Assembly (NCBI RefSeq): GCF_000828055.2
Contig: NZ_CP010523.2
Coordinates: forward strand, 1,860,001 to 1,924,000
From: Klebsiella variicola
GTDB lineage: Bacteria > Pseudomonadota > Gammaproteobacteria > Enterobacterales > Enterobacteriaceae
DNA length: 64,000 nt
Direction of reading: 5' to 3'
Shown here in pieces: positions 35,091 to 45,567 of the stretch. Both the position numbers and the translations under genes were made by a program. The notes under the pieces are model-generated. The model had not been told where the DNA came from. It did no database searches and saw only the letters and a list, made by a program, of their open reading frames with translations. The stretch's first letter is position 1. Each line of letters begins with the position of its first letter.

Positions 35091-35798
35091 ATGAACCTGG
35101 TTGACTGGCAGCAACGATATGAGCACTGGATACTGACGCACCACGCGCAGGATGATGCCGCACACGATCTGTCCCATTTTCGTCGCGTCTGGGCCACGGC
35201 TACCCAGTTGGCCGCCGGGGAGGAGGTCGACCGACTGGTACTCCTCACGGCCTGCTATTTTCATGACATCGTCAGCTTGCCGAAGAATCATCCGGAGCGA
35301 AGCCGTTCCTCGATGATGGCCGCTGAGAAAACCCTCGCTATTCTACAGTCGTCATTTGCCGATTTTCCCGCGGAGCGTTACGCGGCGGTCAGCCATGCCA
35401 TTGAGGCGCACAGCTTCAGCGCGGCGATCCCGCCGCGCACGCTGGAGGCGAAAATCGTCCAGGATGCCGACCGTCTTGAGTCGCTGGGGGCGATTGGTCT
35501 GGCGCGCGTCTTCGCCGTCGCCGGCGCCCTGAATACCATCTTGTTTGATGCTGAAGATCCATTTGCTGACCGGCGGGCGCTGGATGACCGCCAATATGCC
35601 CTCGATCATTTCCAGTGCAAACTCCTGCGCCTGCCGGAGACCATGCAGACGGCCAGAGGAAAAGAGATGGCGCAGCACAATGCCCGCTTCCTCGTCGAAT
35701 TTATGGCCAAGCTTAGCGCGGAGCTGCAGGGGGAGCCGCTGGCGCTGGATGAAGCGGTTTTACGCCGCTTTGCACCGCAGGCGTCAACCGACCGGTGA
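35091..35798 (+). CDS. yedJ: YedJ, HD-domain phosphohydrolase
   Basis: 235-residue HD-superfamily metal-dependent phosphohydrolase. The H...HD...D metal ligands are readable: His in [12 protein letters not shown] in [13 protein letters not shown] and Asp in [14 protein letters not shown]. Length fits E. coli YedJ (231), and it precedes dcm as in E. coli. The physiological substrate is not known to me. The start at 35091 follows AAGGAAAG. Confidence 0.9.
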   Translation: MNLVDWQQRYEHWILTHHAQDDAAHDLSHFRRVWATATQLAAGEEVDRLVLLTACYFHDIVSLPKNHPERSRSSMMAAEKTLAILQSSFADFPAERYAAVSHAIEAHSFSAAIPPRTLEAKIVQDADRLESLGAIGLARVFAVAGALNTILFDAEDPFADRRALDDRQYALDHFQCKLLRLPETMQTARGKEMAQHNARFLVEFMAKLSAELQGEPLALDEAVLRRFAPQASTDR

Positions 35799-35841
35799 TT
35801 TATGGTACTCTCTGCAAAAATCGTCCGCGCTGGTTGAGGAT

Positions 35842-37275
35842 ATGCCGCAAAAGTTAATTGAGGAAAACAGGTCGTTGCCGCTGGCTGAGCAGGCCGGGGA
35901 AGAGGCTCAGGCGCTGCTGCGTCAGCTGATGACGATCTATGATGTGAAAACGCTGGTCGCCGAACTGGTAAGCGTCGGCGAACAGCACTGGAGCGCGGCG
36001 ATCCTCAAGCGCGTGGCGGCGCTCTCCCGCGCGGCGGGGCGTTTGCGTCCGCAGGAGATCGCCCATCTGGCGACGCTGCTGCCGGCGCCGCCAGCTCATC
36101 ACCCGCATTATGCGTTCCGCTTTGTCGATTTGTTTGCCGGTATCGGCGGGATCCGCAACGGTTTTGAAGCCATCGGCGGGCAGTGCGTCTTTACCAGCGA
36201 GTGGAACAAGCACGCGGTGCGTACCTACAAGGCCAACTGGTACTGTGATCCGCAACTGCATCGTTTTAATGAAGATATCCGCGATGTCACGCTCAGCCAC
36301 CGCCCCGATGTCAGCGATGAAGAAGCGGCGCAGCATATCCGCGAGACGATTCCTCAGCATGATGTCTTACTGGCTGGCTTTCCCTGCCAGCCTTTCTCAC
36401 TCGCCGGCGTCTCCAAAAAAAATGCCATGGGGCGCGCGCACGGCTTTGCCTGCGAAACCCAGGGGACGCTGTTTTTTGATGTCGTGAGAATTATCGCCGC
36501 GCGTCAGCCGGCGATTTTTGTGCTGGAGAATGTCAAAAACCTCAAAAGCCACGATCAGGGGCGCACCTTCCGCATCATCATGCAGACGCTGGATGAGCTG
36601 GGGTATGAGGTGGCCGATGCCGGGCATACCGGGCCGGATGACCCTAAGGTCATCGACGGGCGCCATTTCTTACCACAGCACCGGGAGCGCATCGTGCTGG
36701 TGGGTTTCCGCCGCGACCTGCAGCTGCATGAAGGATTTACGCTGCGCGATATCGCTGCGCTCTATCCGGCGGTGCGGCCGACGTTTGGCGAGCTGCTGGA
36801 GCCGACGGTGGATGCCAAATTTATCCTTACGCCGGTGTTGTGGAAATATCTCTATCGTTATGCCCGCAAGCATCAGGCGCGGGGTAATGGCTTTGGTTAT
36901 GGCCTGGTAGACCCCGGTAATCCCCACAGCGTGGCTCGAACACTCTCTGCCCGCTACTATAAAGACGGTGCCGAAATTCTCGTCGACCGCGGCTGGGACC
37001 GGCCGTTGGGCGAGCAGCATTTTGACGATCCACAGAACCAAGAGCGGCGGCCTCGCCGGTTGACGCCGCGCGAATGCGCCCGGCTGATGGGCTTTGAATC
37101 GCCCCAGGGTTCACGGTTCCGCATTCCAGTGTCGGATACCCAGGCCTATCGTCAGTTCGGCAACTCGGTGGTGGTTCCGGTCTTCGCCGCGGTGGCGAAG
37201 CTCCTGGCGCCGCGTATCGCCCAGGCGGTGGCGCGTCGCGAAGCGGATGATAACGATGGCGGATGTTCACGATAA
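35842..37275 (+). CDS. dcm: Dcm, DNA cytosine-5 methyltransferase (CCWGG)
   Basis: 477-residue DNA methyltransferase. Motif I is [13 protein letters not shown], the catalytic cysteine is in [11 protein letters not shown] (motif IV), then VLENVKNL (VI), [10 protein letters not shown] (VIII) and [10 protein letters not shown] (X). In E. coli, Dcm methylates the inner C of CCWGG. Sequence and length (E. coli 472) fit closely. The start at 35842 lies 44 bp after yedJ; upstream in-frame codons overlap yedJ and are rejected. It overlaps vsr by 20 bp, the conserved coupling of methylase and its mismatch-repair partner. Confidence 0.96.
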   Translation: MPQKLIEENRSLPLAEQAGEEAQALLRQLMTIYDVKTLVAELVSVGEQHWSAAILKRVAALSRAAGRLRPQEIAHLATLLPAPPAHHPHYAFRFVDLFAGIGGIRNGFEAIGGQCVFTSEWNKHAVRTYKANWYCDPQLHRFNEDIRDVTLSHRPDVSDEEAAQHIRETIPQHDVLLAGFPCQPFSLAGVSKKNAMGRAHGFACETQGTLFFDVVRIIAARQPAIFVLENVKNLKSHDQGRTFRIIMQTLDELGYEVADAGHTGPDDPKVIDGRHFLPQHRERIVLVGFRRDLQLHEGFTLRDIAALYPAVRPTFGELLEPTVDAKFILTPVLWKYLYRYARKHQARGNGFGYGLVDPGNPHSVARTLSARYYKDGAEILVDRGWDRPLGEQHFDDPQNQERRPRRLTPRECARLMGFESPQGSRFRIPVSDTQAYRQFGNSVVVPVFAAVAKLLAPRIAQAVARREADDNDGGCSR

Positions 37276-37750
37276 AGCCACGCGCAGTAAAAATATGCGG
37301 GCTATCGCCACGCGCGATACGGCGATTGAAAAGCGGATAGCGACGCTGCTGACCGGGGCGGGATTCACCTTTGTCGCCCAGGATCGCGCGCTGCCAGGAC
37401 GCCCCGATTTCGCCTTACCCGACTACCGCTGCGTTATCTTTACTCACGGCTGTTTCTGGCATCACCATGACTGTTATCTGTTTAAGGTGCCGGCCACCCG
37501 GACGGCTTTCTGGCTGGATAAAATCGCTGGCAACGTGGCGCGTGACGCCCGCGACCGGCAACAGCTGGCTGAGCAGGGCTGGCGGGTGCTTATCATCTGG
37601 GAATGCGCCCTGCGCGGCCGGTTGAAACTAAATGATGAGGCGCTCACCGAGCGTCTGGAAGAGTGGATCTGCGGCGCCGGGCACGACGCGCAGATCGATA
37701 CGCAGGGGATCCGCGAGCTGGCGTTTACTTCGCCGCCTTGCAAGGAGTAG
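37256..37750 (+). CDS. vsr: Vsr, very-short-patch repair endonuclease
   Basis: 164-residue endonuclease that nicks DNA at T:G mismatches formed when the Dcm product 5-methylcytosine deaminates. The N-terminus [18 protein letters not shown], the [13 protein letters not shown] catalytic region and [16 protein letters not shown] zinc/DNA-wedge region match E. coli Vsr. The start ATG at 37256 lies inside the dcm end, as in E. coli. The 3' end overlaps the convergent yedA by 26 bp. Confidence 0.95.
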   Translation: MADVHDKATRSKNMRAIATRDTAIEKRIATLLTGAGFTFVAQDRALPGRPDFALPDYRCVIFTHGCFWHHHDCYLFKVPATRTAFWLDKIAGNVARDARDRQQLAEQGWRVLIIWECALRGRLKLNDEALTERLEEWICGAGHDAQIDTQGIRELAFTSPPCKE

Positions 37751-38636
37751 CTTCGCTGCGGGCGGGGAAGAGATATTTTCCCAGCGTCACCAGCACTACG
37801 GCGAAAATAATCACTGCCAGCGCCAGCCATTCAATGAGCGACAGGCTTTCACCGCCAAACCCGGTACCGAGCAAGACGGCCACCACCGGGTTAACATAGG
37901 CATAGCTGGTGGCTACCGCCGGGGTGACGTTGCGGATCAAAAACATGTAGGCGTTGATGGCGATTAGCGAGCCAAAGATAGCCAGGTAGGCCAGGGCGGC
38001 GATCCCGGACCACGAGGGGACATGGGTTAACGTCTCACCGGTCAGCCATGACGAGACCAGCAGGACGATCCCGGCGGCGAGCATCTCGATAGCCCCCGCC
38101 ATCATGCCGGTCGGCAGCTCAATCCGCGACCCGTAAACCGAGCCGAACGCCCAGCTTAGCGAACCAATCAGGATCAGCAGTGCGCCCCAGGGGTTGCCGT
38201 TCAGGTTGCCACCGCTGTTGAGCATGACGATACCTGCCAGGCCAATGGCAATGCCCAGCCACTCCAGTTTACGGGTGGCGATGCCGAAAAAGCGGCTGAA
38301 ACATAGCGTGAACAGCGGCACGGTGGCGACCATCACCGCCGCGATCCCTGACGGAACGTGCTGATGTTCGGCGAGAGTGACGAAGCCGTTGCCGACGGCA
38401 AGCAGCAAGACCCCGATCAGCGCGGCGTTAAGCAGCGGCCGGCGGGCTGGCAGCTTATGGCCGGTGGCCAGCAGCCAGCCCAGCAGTAGCACGCCGGCAG
38501 AGAGAAAGCGAATACCGGCCATCATCAGCGGCGGCCAGCTGGCGACGCCGACGGCGATGGCAAAATAGGTAGAGCCCCAAATGATATACAGCGCAAACAG
38601 CGCCCCGATAAGCGGTAACAGCTGACGGGTAGACAT
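37725..38636 (-). CDS. yedA: YedA, EamA/DMT-family transporter
   Basis: 303-residue inner-membrane protein with ten predicted helices in two EamA repeats (LYIIWGSTYFAIAVGVASWPPL at the N-terminus; LAYLAIFGSLIAINAYMFLI in the second half). It belongs to the drug/metabolite transporter superfamily. Substrate not established; E. coli YedA is its orthologue by sequence and by position next to vsr. It converges on vsr with a short overlap. Confidence 0.92.
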   Translation of the reverse strand: MSTRQLLPLIGALFALYIIWGSTYFAIAVGVASWPPLMMAGIRFLSAGVLLLGWLLATGHKLPARRPLLNAALIGVLLLAVGNGFVTLAEHQHVPSGIAAVMVATVPLFTLCFSRFFGIATRKLEWLGIAIGLAGIVMLNSGGNLNGNPWGALLILIGSLSWAFGSVYGSRIELPTGMMAGAIEMLAAGIVLLVSSWLTGETLTHVPSWSGIAALAYLAIFGSLIAINAYMFLIRNVTPAVATSYAYVNPVVAVLLGTGFGGESLSLIEWLALAVIIFAVVLVTLGKYLFPARSEATPCKAAK

Positions 38637-38818
38637 ACTTCCTCACGACGGTGCAGAGATAGAAAGGGGACATATAGTAAACGTGAAAACTATCGCGCTG
38701 GCGAGCGCTTAATTTGCCCGAGTTTGTTAAATTTATATTGACTAATTGTACCTTGGGCACCGGCCGTTTTTTAACGCATACTCGAGGGAGACATTGATGA
38801 AAAGAGAAGGAAATTATT

Positions 38819-39730
38819 TTGGCAGGAAGTAGTCTTTTAACATTACTCGATGATATCGCCACGCTGCTGGACGATATTTCCGTGATGGGCAAGCTGGCGG
38901 CGAAAAAAACAGCCGGGGTATTGGGCGACGATCTGTCGCTCAATGCTCAGCAGGTGACCGGCGTGCGAGCGAATCGTGAACTGCCGGTCGTCTGGGGCGT
39001 GGCGAAAGGTTCGTTCATTAATAAAGTGATCCTCGTGCCGCTGGCGCTATTGATCAGTGCTTTTATCCCCTGGGCGATTACGCCGTTGCTGATGCTGGGA
39101 GGCGCATTCCTCTGTTTTGAAGGGGTGGAGAAGGTCCTTCACAGCCTGGAGGCGCGTAAGCACAAGGAAGACCCTGCGCAACGGCAGCAGCGTCTTCAGG
39201 CGCTGGCGGAACGTGACCCGCTGGCCTTTGAGCGTGACAAAGTGAAAGGGGCGATTCGCACCGATTTTATTTTGTCCGCGGAAATTGTCGCCATCACCCT
39301 CGGCATTGTGGCGGAAGCGCCGCTGCTCAATCAGATCCTGATCCTCTCGGGGATCGCGATTCTGGTCACCATCGGGGTCTATGGCCTGGTGGGGGTGATC
39401 GTTAAGCTGGACGACATGGGCTACTGGCTGGCAGAGAAACGCGCTGCGCTGGCGCAATGGCTGGGCAAAGGATTGTTAGTGGTAGCCCCCTGGCTGATGA
39501 AAGTGCTCTCCATCGTTGGGACGCTGGCGATGTTCCTTGTCGGCGGCGGGATTGTGGTTCACGGCATTGCGCCACTGCATCATGCCATTGAGCACTGGAG
39601 CGCGGGGCTGGGCGGGATATTGGCTTCCCTGCTGCCGGTCATTGCCAACCTGGTGCTGGGTTTTATCATTGGCGCAGTGGTGCTGGCGGGCGTGAAAGTG
39701 GTGAGCAGTCTGCGCCGGTCAGTGAAGTAG
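38819..39730 (+). CDS. yedI: YedI, DUF808 inner-membrane protein
   Basis: 303-residue inner-membrane protein of the DUF808/YedI family. The N-terminus [19 protein letters not shown] and [16 protein letters not shown] are hallmarks; several helices follow from about residue 70. The function is unknown. The start is the TTG at 38819, 8 bp after AGAAGG, because it gives the conserved MAGSSLL N-terminus. Same order (yedA, yedI, dgcQ) as E. coli. Confidence 0.92.
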   Translation: MAGSSLLTLLDDIATLLDDISVMGKLAAKKTAGVLGDDLSLNAQQVTGVRANRELPVVWGVAKGSFINKVILVPLALLISAFIPWAITPLLMLGGAFLCFEGVEKVLHSLEARKHKEDPAQRQQRLQALAERDPLAFERDKVKGAIRTDFILSAEIVAITLGIVAEAPLLNQILILSGIAILVTIGVYGLVGVIVKLDDMGYWLAEKRAALAQWLGKGLLVVAPWLMKVLSIVGTLAMFLVGGGIVVHGIAPLHHAIEHWSAGLGGILASLLPVIANLVLGFIIGAVVLAGVKVVSSLRRSVK

Positions 39731-39842
39731 AGTGGCTGCACGCAGCGTGACGGCGCTGCGTCGTCTACGCTAAAAGCGCGCCCGGCGTCGACACCAGCCG
39801 GGGCGCTGATGTCGTCAGGTTTGCGCAACGTACTGCGAGATA

Positions 39843-41525
39843 ATGATGGATAAGCCACTTCGGTTGAAGATAAACAAGCTCCGCCACCTGACTCGCCCGG
39901 CGCATGTGGTTAACGTTTGTTTTATTGTGGTGCTTTTTTTCTCCACGTTACTGATCTGGCGTGAAATCAACGTTCTGGAAGAGGCCTATGTGGCCAACCA
40001 ACGCAATAATCTGGCTAATGTCGCCCATGAAATGGATGGGTTGCTGCAGTTCAATATTGACCGGATGATGTTTTTTCGCCACGGCATGCAGTCTGCCCTT
40101 GAGCAGCCGCTCGATATCGACGTATTGCGTAGTGCCAGTCAGCGCTATCTGAGCCAGCGTCACCAGGAGGCCTGGCGAGTGGCGCTGCCGAATCGTCGTA
40201 CGCTGCCGGTGTTTGGCGTCTCGGGGAGCGTCGTCGGTAACAACCCTATGCTGCTGAAGGACGATCCGCTCGCGGCTGATGAGTTGATGGCGACGCTGGA
40301 GCTGGGGTATCTGTTGAATCTGACGCAACATGACCGCGATTTCGCCGAGCGGATGCAGTATATCTCTCGCAGCGGCTTTTTCACCTCGACCCTGCCGCTG
40401 CGGGACGAGTCGCAGGTGATGACCCACTATTCGCAAGCCATCAGCGCCCTCTGGTTTACCCGACAGAGCCAGCGGAATAATCCGGGGCGGGGCGTTATCT
40501 GGCAAACCTTTCCTGACGATGACCCGCAGCTGGAAGAGCAGGTGGTCACCGCTTCGATACCGCTGGATTTCGCCGGTTACTGGCGCGGGGTGCTGGCGAT
40601 GGATTTCTCGGTCAGTGAAATAAAAGCGTTTTTGGTCAGCGCCATGCAGGGCGGGCAGGAGGGGGAGTACCAGCTTTATGATAGCCATTTGAACCTGCTG
40701 GCCTCTTCCGCGCCGGGGAATGTCCTGACGCTATTGTCCCCCAGGGAACAGGAACTGCTCAGCCGCGCGTTTGTCCATGATAACCAGGGGGGGCTGCGCT
40801 TGCTGACGCGCTATATCAGCTGGGCCAAACTGCGCAATTTTGACGGCGTGTTGCTGCGGATCCACACCCTGCGGGAAGGCGTGCGGGGCAATTTTGGCAC
40901 CATCACCATCGCCCTGACCCTGATGTGGGTCCTCTTCACCTTGATGCTGTTGCTCTCCTGGCTGGTGATCCGCCGCATGGTCCGCAATATGAGCGTCCTG
41001 CAAACCTCCCTTGAATGGCAGGCATGGCATGATGCCTTAACCCGTCTGCTCAATCGCGGGGCGCTGTTTGAACAGGCGATGGCGGTAGCCAGCGCCTGCC
41101 AGCGCAGTGGACGGCCGCTGTCGGTGATCCAGCTCGATCTGGATCACTTCAAGCGCATCAACGATCGCTATGGCCATCAGGCGGGTGACAGAGTGCTGTC
41201 GACGGTGGCCAGTACCCTTGCCAGCACCGTTCGTGAGGGTGACTTGCTGGGCCGCGTGGGCGGGGAGGAGTTTTGTGTCGTGCTGCCGAATACCACACTA
41301 CAGGACGCGGTGGCGGTAGCAGAGCGGCTACGCCTGCGAATTCAGGGCCGGGAGGTCTTTTTACATAACAATGTGACGCTGCGGGTCAGTGCCTCGCTGG
41401 GGGTCAGTACCAGCGAAGAGCAGGGGGAGTATCAGTTTGAAGCCTTACAGTCGGTGGCCGATCGTCGTCTCTATCTGGCAAAGCAGAACGGCCGCAATCA
41501 GGTCTGTTTTCGCAGCGAAGCGTGA
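39843..41525 (+). CDS. dgcQ: DgcQ (YedQ), membrane diguanylate cyclase
   Basis: 560-residue protein. Helix 1 at about 22-42 and helix 2 at about 358-380 flank a periplasmic sensor of CHASE7 type, followed by a GGDEF domain from about 395. The active site is GGEEF, the cation/base region DLDHFKRINDRYGHQAGD, so cyclic-di-GMP synthesis should be active. In E. coli, DgcQ contributes to control of cellulose production. No I-site R-x-x-D is obvious before GGEEF (REGDLLGRVGGEEF has R-x-G-D). Length agrees with E. coli (564). Confidence 0.94.
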   Translation: MMDKPLRLKINKLRHLTRPAHVVNVCFIVVLFFSTLLIWREINVLEEAYVANQRNNLANVAHEMDGLLQFNIDRMMFFRHGMQSALEQPLDIDVLRSASQRYLSQRHQEAWRVALPNRRTLPVFGVSGSVVGNNPMLLKDDPLAADELMATLELGYLLNLTQHDRDFAERMQYISRSGFFTSTLPLRDESQVMTHYSQAISALWFTRQSQRNNPGRGVIWQTFPDDDPQLEEQVVTASIPLDFAGYWRGVLAMDFSVSEIKAFLVSAMQGGQEGEYQLYDSHLNLLASSAPGNVLTLLSPREQELLSRAFVHDNQGGLRLLTRYISWAKLRNFDGVLLRIHTLREGVRGNFGTITIALTLMWVLFTLMLLLSWLVIRRMVRNMSVLQTSLEWQAWHDALTRLLNRGALFEQAMAVASACQRSGRPLSVIQLDLDHFKRINDRYGHQAGDRVLSTVASTLASTVREGDLLGRVGGEEFCVVLPNTTLQDAVAVAERLRLRIQGREVFLHNNVTLRVSASLGVSTSEEQGEYQFEALQSVADRRLYLAKQNGRNQVCFRSEA

Positions 41526-41694
41526 GCAAAACGTTTCGCCCGAATCAGGCGAAATGAGATTTTTCTTAAAGTGTTCGACGGGGATCGCGCTATCGAATGA
41601 AACCGGTTTGCGGCGAAGCCTTCTCGCATCAGCCCTGCAGCCCTGCTCAAAGCAAAGCGCTAACATTCTCAATAATTTGCGTCATGAATATCGC

Positions 41695-41721
41695 TTGTCA
41701 TGCAAAATAATTGAGGATAAT
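41695..41721 (+). promoter_or_regulatory. dsrA promoter
   Basis: TTGTCA (41695-41700) and GATAAT (41716-41721), a 15-bp spacer, place the start at about 41727, the first base of the DsrA-like RNA. The E. coli dsrA promoter is temperature-responsive, with activity depending on the -10 region and spacer; the short spacer here may serve similarly. Confidence 0.6.
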
Positions 41722-41726
41722 GTTTT

Positions 41727-41815
41727 AACGCATCGGATTTCCCGGTGTAACGAATTTTCAAGTGCTTCTTGCATTAGCAAGTTTGATCCCGACTCCTGCG
41801 AGTCGGGATTTTTTT
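41727..41815 (+). ncRNA. dsrA: DsrA small RNA
   Basis: 89-nt homologue of the Hfq-dependent RNA DsrA, which activates rpoS translation and represses hns. Conserved blocks: TGTAACGAATTTT, AAGTGCTTCTTGC and a terminator stem ATCCCGACT / AGTCGGGAT followed by T7. The first stem changes compensatorily against the E. coli sequence I remember (CAG:CTG becomes CGG:CCG), supporting a functional hairpin. It lies between dgcQ and yodD-dsrB, near rcsA, as expected. Confidence 0.9.
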
Positions 41816-41824
41816 CGCCTGCCG

Positions 41825-42049
41825 TTAGCGGTTAACTTCACTGGCGCTGAAATCGTGAATGTCGAGCTCAAATGCCTCCGCCAGTTCGCGCCAGGTATGT
41901 GACCCGCGGCCATCAATGCTGGCGCGCTGTGGGTCGTCCAGAGTGCGATGGATTTCACTTTCGCTAATCTCATTAATCGCTGCCAGTAGCGCATCCACGT
42001 TGACATCAACGTCATTTCCGGTCTGGCCAGTCAATCGATTCTTCATCAT
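41825..42049 (-). CDS. yodD: YodD, stress-response small protein
   Basis: 74-residue cytosolic protein matching E. coli YodD, with the stretches VDALLAAINEISESE, SHTWRELAEAFELDIHDF and the end SASEVNR. E. coli yodD is induced by peroxide and acid stress; molecular function unknown. The gene runs leftward against dsrA, which ends 10 bp away, so the two are convergent. Confidence 0.9.
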   Translation of the reverse strand: MMKNRLTGQTGNDVDVNVDALLAAINEISESEIHRTLDDPQRASIDGRGSHTWRELAEAFELDIHDFSASEVNR

Positions 42050-42167
42050 TACCCCCTCGCTGAGCGTCGCTCAAGCCTCTTTAAGTATAGTCGGTCTAAA
42101 AAAACACCAGTCATGGGCCGCGACGCTGCGAGTTGCGTGGTTTTGTTCTACACTGGCTGAAAAATAG

Positions 42168-42371
<204 letters not shown>

Positions 42372-42376
42372 AACGG

Positions 42377-42405
42377 GACTGGCGGTACCACCGCCAGTCT
42401 GTTTC
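42377..42405. terminator. Bidirectional terminator between dsrB and rcsA
   Basis: Ten-bp perfect stem GACTGGCGGT / ACCGCCAGTC with a 3-nt loop (42377-42399), 5 bp after the dsrB stop and just before the rcsA stop. T-run is weak (TGTTT), so efficiency is uncertain. Confidence 0.65.
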
Positions 42406-43027
42406 AACGCAGATTCACCTGAATACCTGAAGTTACGTTTTCGGTCAGCCGAACGATATGGTAAATCACCTGCTTATTGTGCGTTTGTATTTTCTTTTTA
42501 ATATTGCCTTTATGCGATGATACCGTCTTCGCTTTGATGTTCATTTGCGTTGAAATTTGTGACGTGCCGTGCCCGGCCATCCACATTTGCAGCATATTTG
42601 ATTCTGTTTTACTCAGCGACAACGTCGGTAAATTTAATTGCCCCAGGCTACTGTTTTTGTATTTTAGATAATTAACCAGAATAACATCAAGGTCTTTTGG
42701 CGTTATCGATTTCGAACTGATCAGCAGGTTTTTCCGTACCCGCAAATAGCGGTCAAAATGAATGTTTGCCAGCGACATAAAGATAACAAACAGCGTCGCC
42801 GGGTTTTGCGTAATGATCTGGCGAATAATGCCATTACTTTCATCATCATGCACGAAGCAGTCTTCATTAAGAAACACCACTGCCGGACAACACGACGCGC
42901 AATGTTTTTGCAAATCTGTCGCGCAATGGACCTCAACGATTTCCTGTTTTTTTATTCCCCGACTGGTCAGATAACCCGTTAAGCCTAACCGGGTATAACT
43001 GCACAAATCCATAATCATCGTTGACAT
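42404..43027 (-). CDS. rcsA: RcsA, capsule transcription activator
   Basis: 207-residue LuxR-type regulator. The C-terminal HTH is at about 135-195 ([34 protein letters not shown]). RcsA pairs with RcsB to activate capsule (cps) promoters and, in Klebsiella, the hypermucoid phenotype; it is degraded by Lon. The N-terminal half lacks a phosphoacceptor site typical of response regulators. Full length (E. coli 207). It lies next to dsrB and dsrA as in E. coli. Confidence 0.96.
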   Translation of the reverse strand: MSTMIMDLCSYTRLGLTGYLTSRGIKKQEIVEVHCATDLQKHCASCCPAVVFLNEDCFVHDDESNGIIRQIITQNPATLFVIFMSLANIHFDRYLRVRKNLLISSKSITPKDLDVILVNYLKYKNSSLGQLNLPTLSLSKTESNMLQMWMAGHGTSQISTQMNIKAKTVSSHKGNIKKKIQTHNKQVIYHIVRLTENVTSGIQVNLR

Positions 43028-43398
43028 GACCCATCCTCAATCAACACGTAACGATATTCTCTTCACACGCATTGTGCGAAGCAGTCCTTGCGAGCAGTAA
43101 TAGTAGGTTTACGAAAGAACCTATTAGTTCCGTTAAACTATTCCGCATCTATGCATATAATTTGCCAGGAAAACTCTTAAAGTAAAGTCGAGAACCGGTA
43201 GTGTGAGCGGATTAAAAACAAAAAGTGCCCATAGATGCTATGGTTACGCCCCAAACATTATTTTATTTTCGGAATTTCCTTATTTCAAATGAAGGCGGTG
43301 CTGCCCGTTCCTGTTTTGCCAGGTTTTTCCGCCGGGAGCGGGGGTGGAAGGCTTAACGCTTTAATGCCACAATACTTTTTTATCGGCTTGTGGGATGA
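43028..43398. other. 371-bp control region between rcsA and yedD
   Basis: Holds the rcsA promoter on the minus strand and the yedD promoter on the plus strand. E. coli rcsA is silenced by H-NS and autoactivated through an RcsAB box; I did not find a convincing box by eye. No ORF is supported. Confidence 0.4.
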
Positions 43399-43833
43399 AT
43401 GATGAAACAGTTAGTTTTTGCGGGCATGGTGGTGGCGCTGGCCGGATGTGTGCAGGTTGATCATTACGATGACGTCGTTAAAGCACCGGCGCCGGCTGGC
43501 CTTGAGGGCTACTGGCAATCGAAAGGGCCGCAGAGTGAAATGATGAGCCCTGACGCGATCGCCAGCCTGATCGTCACTAAAGAAGGGGATACCTTCGACT
43601 GCCGCCAGTGGCAGCGCGTGATCGCGCAGCCGGGTAAACTGATGAACCGCGATAACCAGATCTACAACGTTACCGCTTCCCTGGATATCTATCCAATCGA
43701 GCGTGAGGGCAATACCCTCTCCTACGATCGTATGACGTTGACTCGCGTTGAACGCCTCACCCCTGAGTGCGAAAAGGCGTGGGCCAAAGCGCGTACGACA
43801 GGGGCCGTCAGCGCGCCGGCTTCCGTGCGCTGA
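43399..43833 (+). CDS. yedD: YedD lipoprotein
   Basis: 144-residue lipoprotein. The signal peptide ends in the lipobox L-A-G-C (GMVVALAGC), so the mature protein is anchored to the membrane through that cysteine. The rest matches E. coli YedD (APAGLEGYWQSKGPQ, SLIVTKEGDTFDCRQWQRVI). It is Rcs-phosphorelay responsive in E. coli; the function is unknown. It converges on amyA across a GC-rich hairpin (GGCGGGCC / GGCCCGCC, 43840-43861). Confidence 0.9.
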   Translation: MMKQLVFAGMVVALAGCVQVDHYDDVVKAPAPAGLEGYWQSKGPQSEMMSPDAIASLIVTKEGDTFDCRQWQRVIAQPGKLMNRDNQIYNVTASLDIYPIEREGNTLSYDRMTLTRVERLTPECEKAWAKARTTGAVSAPASVR

Positions 43834-43879
43834 GGTTCCGGCGGGCCCGTTCCGGCCCGCCAGGTACATCGCCAGCTGA

Positions 43880-45367
43880 CTACAGCACGGCTTCCATCAC
43901 CCACACGCTCACGCTACCCCCGTTGCAGGTAAAGATCGCGCTACCCTCAGCGTCGGTTTCGACAATCTCTTCCCGGTTGCCGAGAAAATCCCGCCAGCGT
44001 TTATTGCCATAGTTCTCGCCCAGCGTCAGGGTTTTTTCTCCCTCATCGCCATTGGACATCACCACCACGCAGCCGGGATCCTCGTCGGTGCCGCTACGGC
44101 TGAAGGCAATACAGTTGGGGTGATCGAACCACAGCGTTTGCACGCCATGGGCAAAGCGCTGACGGGCGTCGATCAGTTCATGCAGTTGCTCGATAACGGG
44201 CATCTCAATGGCGTAGGTTTGTCCATCGCCGCCGGTATCTTCATAGGATGCGCCGAAAAGATCGGGATAAAAGACCGACGGCACACCATTTTCACGCAGC
44301 AGGATCAGCGCATAGGCCAGCGGCTTGAACCAGGGTTCAACCGGCGCCTCGAGGGCCTGTAGCGGCTGCGTATCGTGGTTTGTCACCAGCGTCACGGCGT
44401 GAAAAGGGTCGGCTTCCACCAGCGTGCCGCTGAATATCTGGCTCATGTCATAATCGCGCCCCTGGCGTGAGGCTTCATGAAATTTCATCTGCAGCGGGGC
44501 ATCGAACAGCATCGTCTTGCCCTCGACCAGGTCGATATACTGCTGGAGCTTTTCCACCTCATGGGACCAATACTCCGCGACAATAAACAGCGGCTGCGGC
44601 GCCACCTCCTGGACGTGCTCGATCCACGCTTTGTAAAACCAGGCGGGGATATGCTTCACGGCGTCAAGACGAAAACCATCGCAGCCGGTCTGCTCCATGA
44701 CCCAGCGCGCCCAATATTTGATCTCCTCGGTGACGGCGTGATTACGAAAATCAATGTTGGCGCCCATCAGGTAGTCGAAGTTACCAAGCTCATCGTCGAC
44801 CTGCTCGTTCCAGCCTTCACCGGTGTAATCGTTGACGATTTTAAACACACCGTCTTCCGTCGGATTCTCAATGTGGTCGATGCCGCTAAAGCATTTGTAG
44901 TCCCAGACAAATTGCGAATACTGCCCGGCCCGCACCGGAAAGGTATAGCGAGTCCATGCCTCACACTCAATGATCTCCTCGGCAATCTGGGTGCGATCGT
45001 GCTCATCGACGCGCTGCACCTGCAGAGTTTCTTTTTCATCGGCGCCCATTTTGTGGTTCACCACCACATCCAGCAGCACGGCGATATCATGCTCTTTCAG
45101 AGCCTTCATCGCCGCCAGCAGCTGCGCTTTATCGCCATATTTGGTGGCGACTGAGCCCTTTTGATCAAACTCACCAAGGTCGAAGAGATCATAGGTGTCA
45201 TAGCCGACGGAATAACCGCCCGAGGCGCCTTTATAGGCGGGCGGCAACCAGACCATATTGATGCCGATTTCATTCAGGCTGGGGGCCAGCGCTTCGACTT
45301 CACGCCATAGCTCGCCGCCGGCGGGGTAGTACCAGTGAAAACATTGCAACAAAGTGGGGTTTTTCAT
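43880..45367 (-). CDS. amyA: AmyA, cytoplasmic alpha-amylase
   Basis: 495-residue GH13 alpha-amylase without a signal peptide. Catalytic positions: nucleophile Asp in [12 protein letters not shown], acid/base Glu in FIVAEYW and Asp in LVTNHDTQ; region I is DVVVNHK. It hydrolyses maltodextrins in the cytosol. Length equals E. coli AmyA. The ATG at 45367 ([15 protein letters not shown]) is chosen over the 19-residue-longer frame. It is divergent from tcyJ. Confidence 0.95.
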   Translation of the reverse strand: MKNPTLLQCFHWYYPAGGELWREVEALAPSLNEIGINMVWLPPAYKGASGGYSVGYDTYDLFDLGEFDQKGSVATKYGDKAQLLAAMKALKEHDIAVLLDVVVNHKMGADEKETLQVQRVDEHDRTQIAEEIIECEAWTRYTFPVRAGQYSQFVWDYKCFSGIDHIENPTEDGVFKIVNDYTGEGWNEQVDDELGNFDYLMGANIDFRNHAVTEEIKYWARWVMEQTGCDGFRLDAVKHIPAWFYKAWIEHVQEVAPQPLFIVAEYWSHEVEKLQQYIDLVEGKTMLFDAPLQMKFHEASRQGRDYDMSQIFSGTLVEADPFHAVTLVTNHDTQPLQALEAPVEPWFKPLAYALILLRENGVPSVFYPDLFGASYEDTGGDGQTYAIEMPVIEQLHELIDARQRFAHGVQTLWFDHPNCIAFSRSGTDEDPGCVVVMSNGDEGEKTLTLGENYGNKRWRDFLGNREEIVETDAEGSAIFTCNGGSVSVWVMEAVL

Positions 45368-45567
45368 CTTCCATGCTCCAGACGTCAACAGGCTGACCTT
45401 TGCAGTATGGGAGATATCCCGCAAAACGGGAGAGGAAAGCCCTGATTTTCGCTATACCCTAATCGGGATCATATATAATAAATTGGCATAAGATGTAGCG
45501 TAACGATGTTGGTGCCGGGCCGTTAAGCGCCTTACACTACAGGAAAATCCTAACCTTCGGGGTATCT

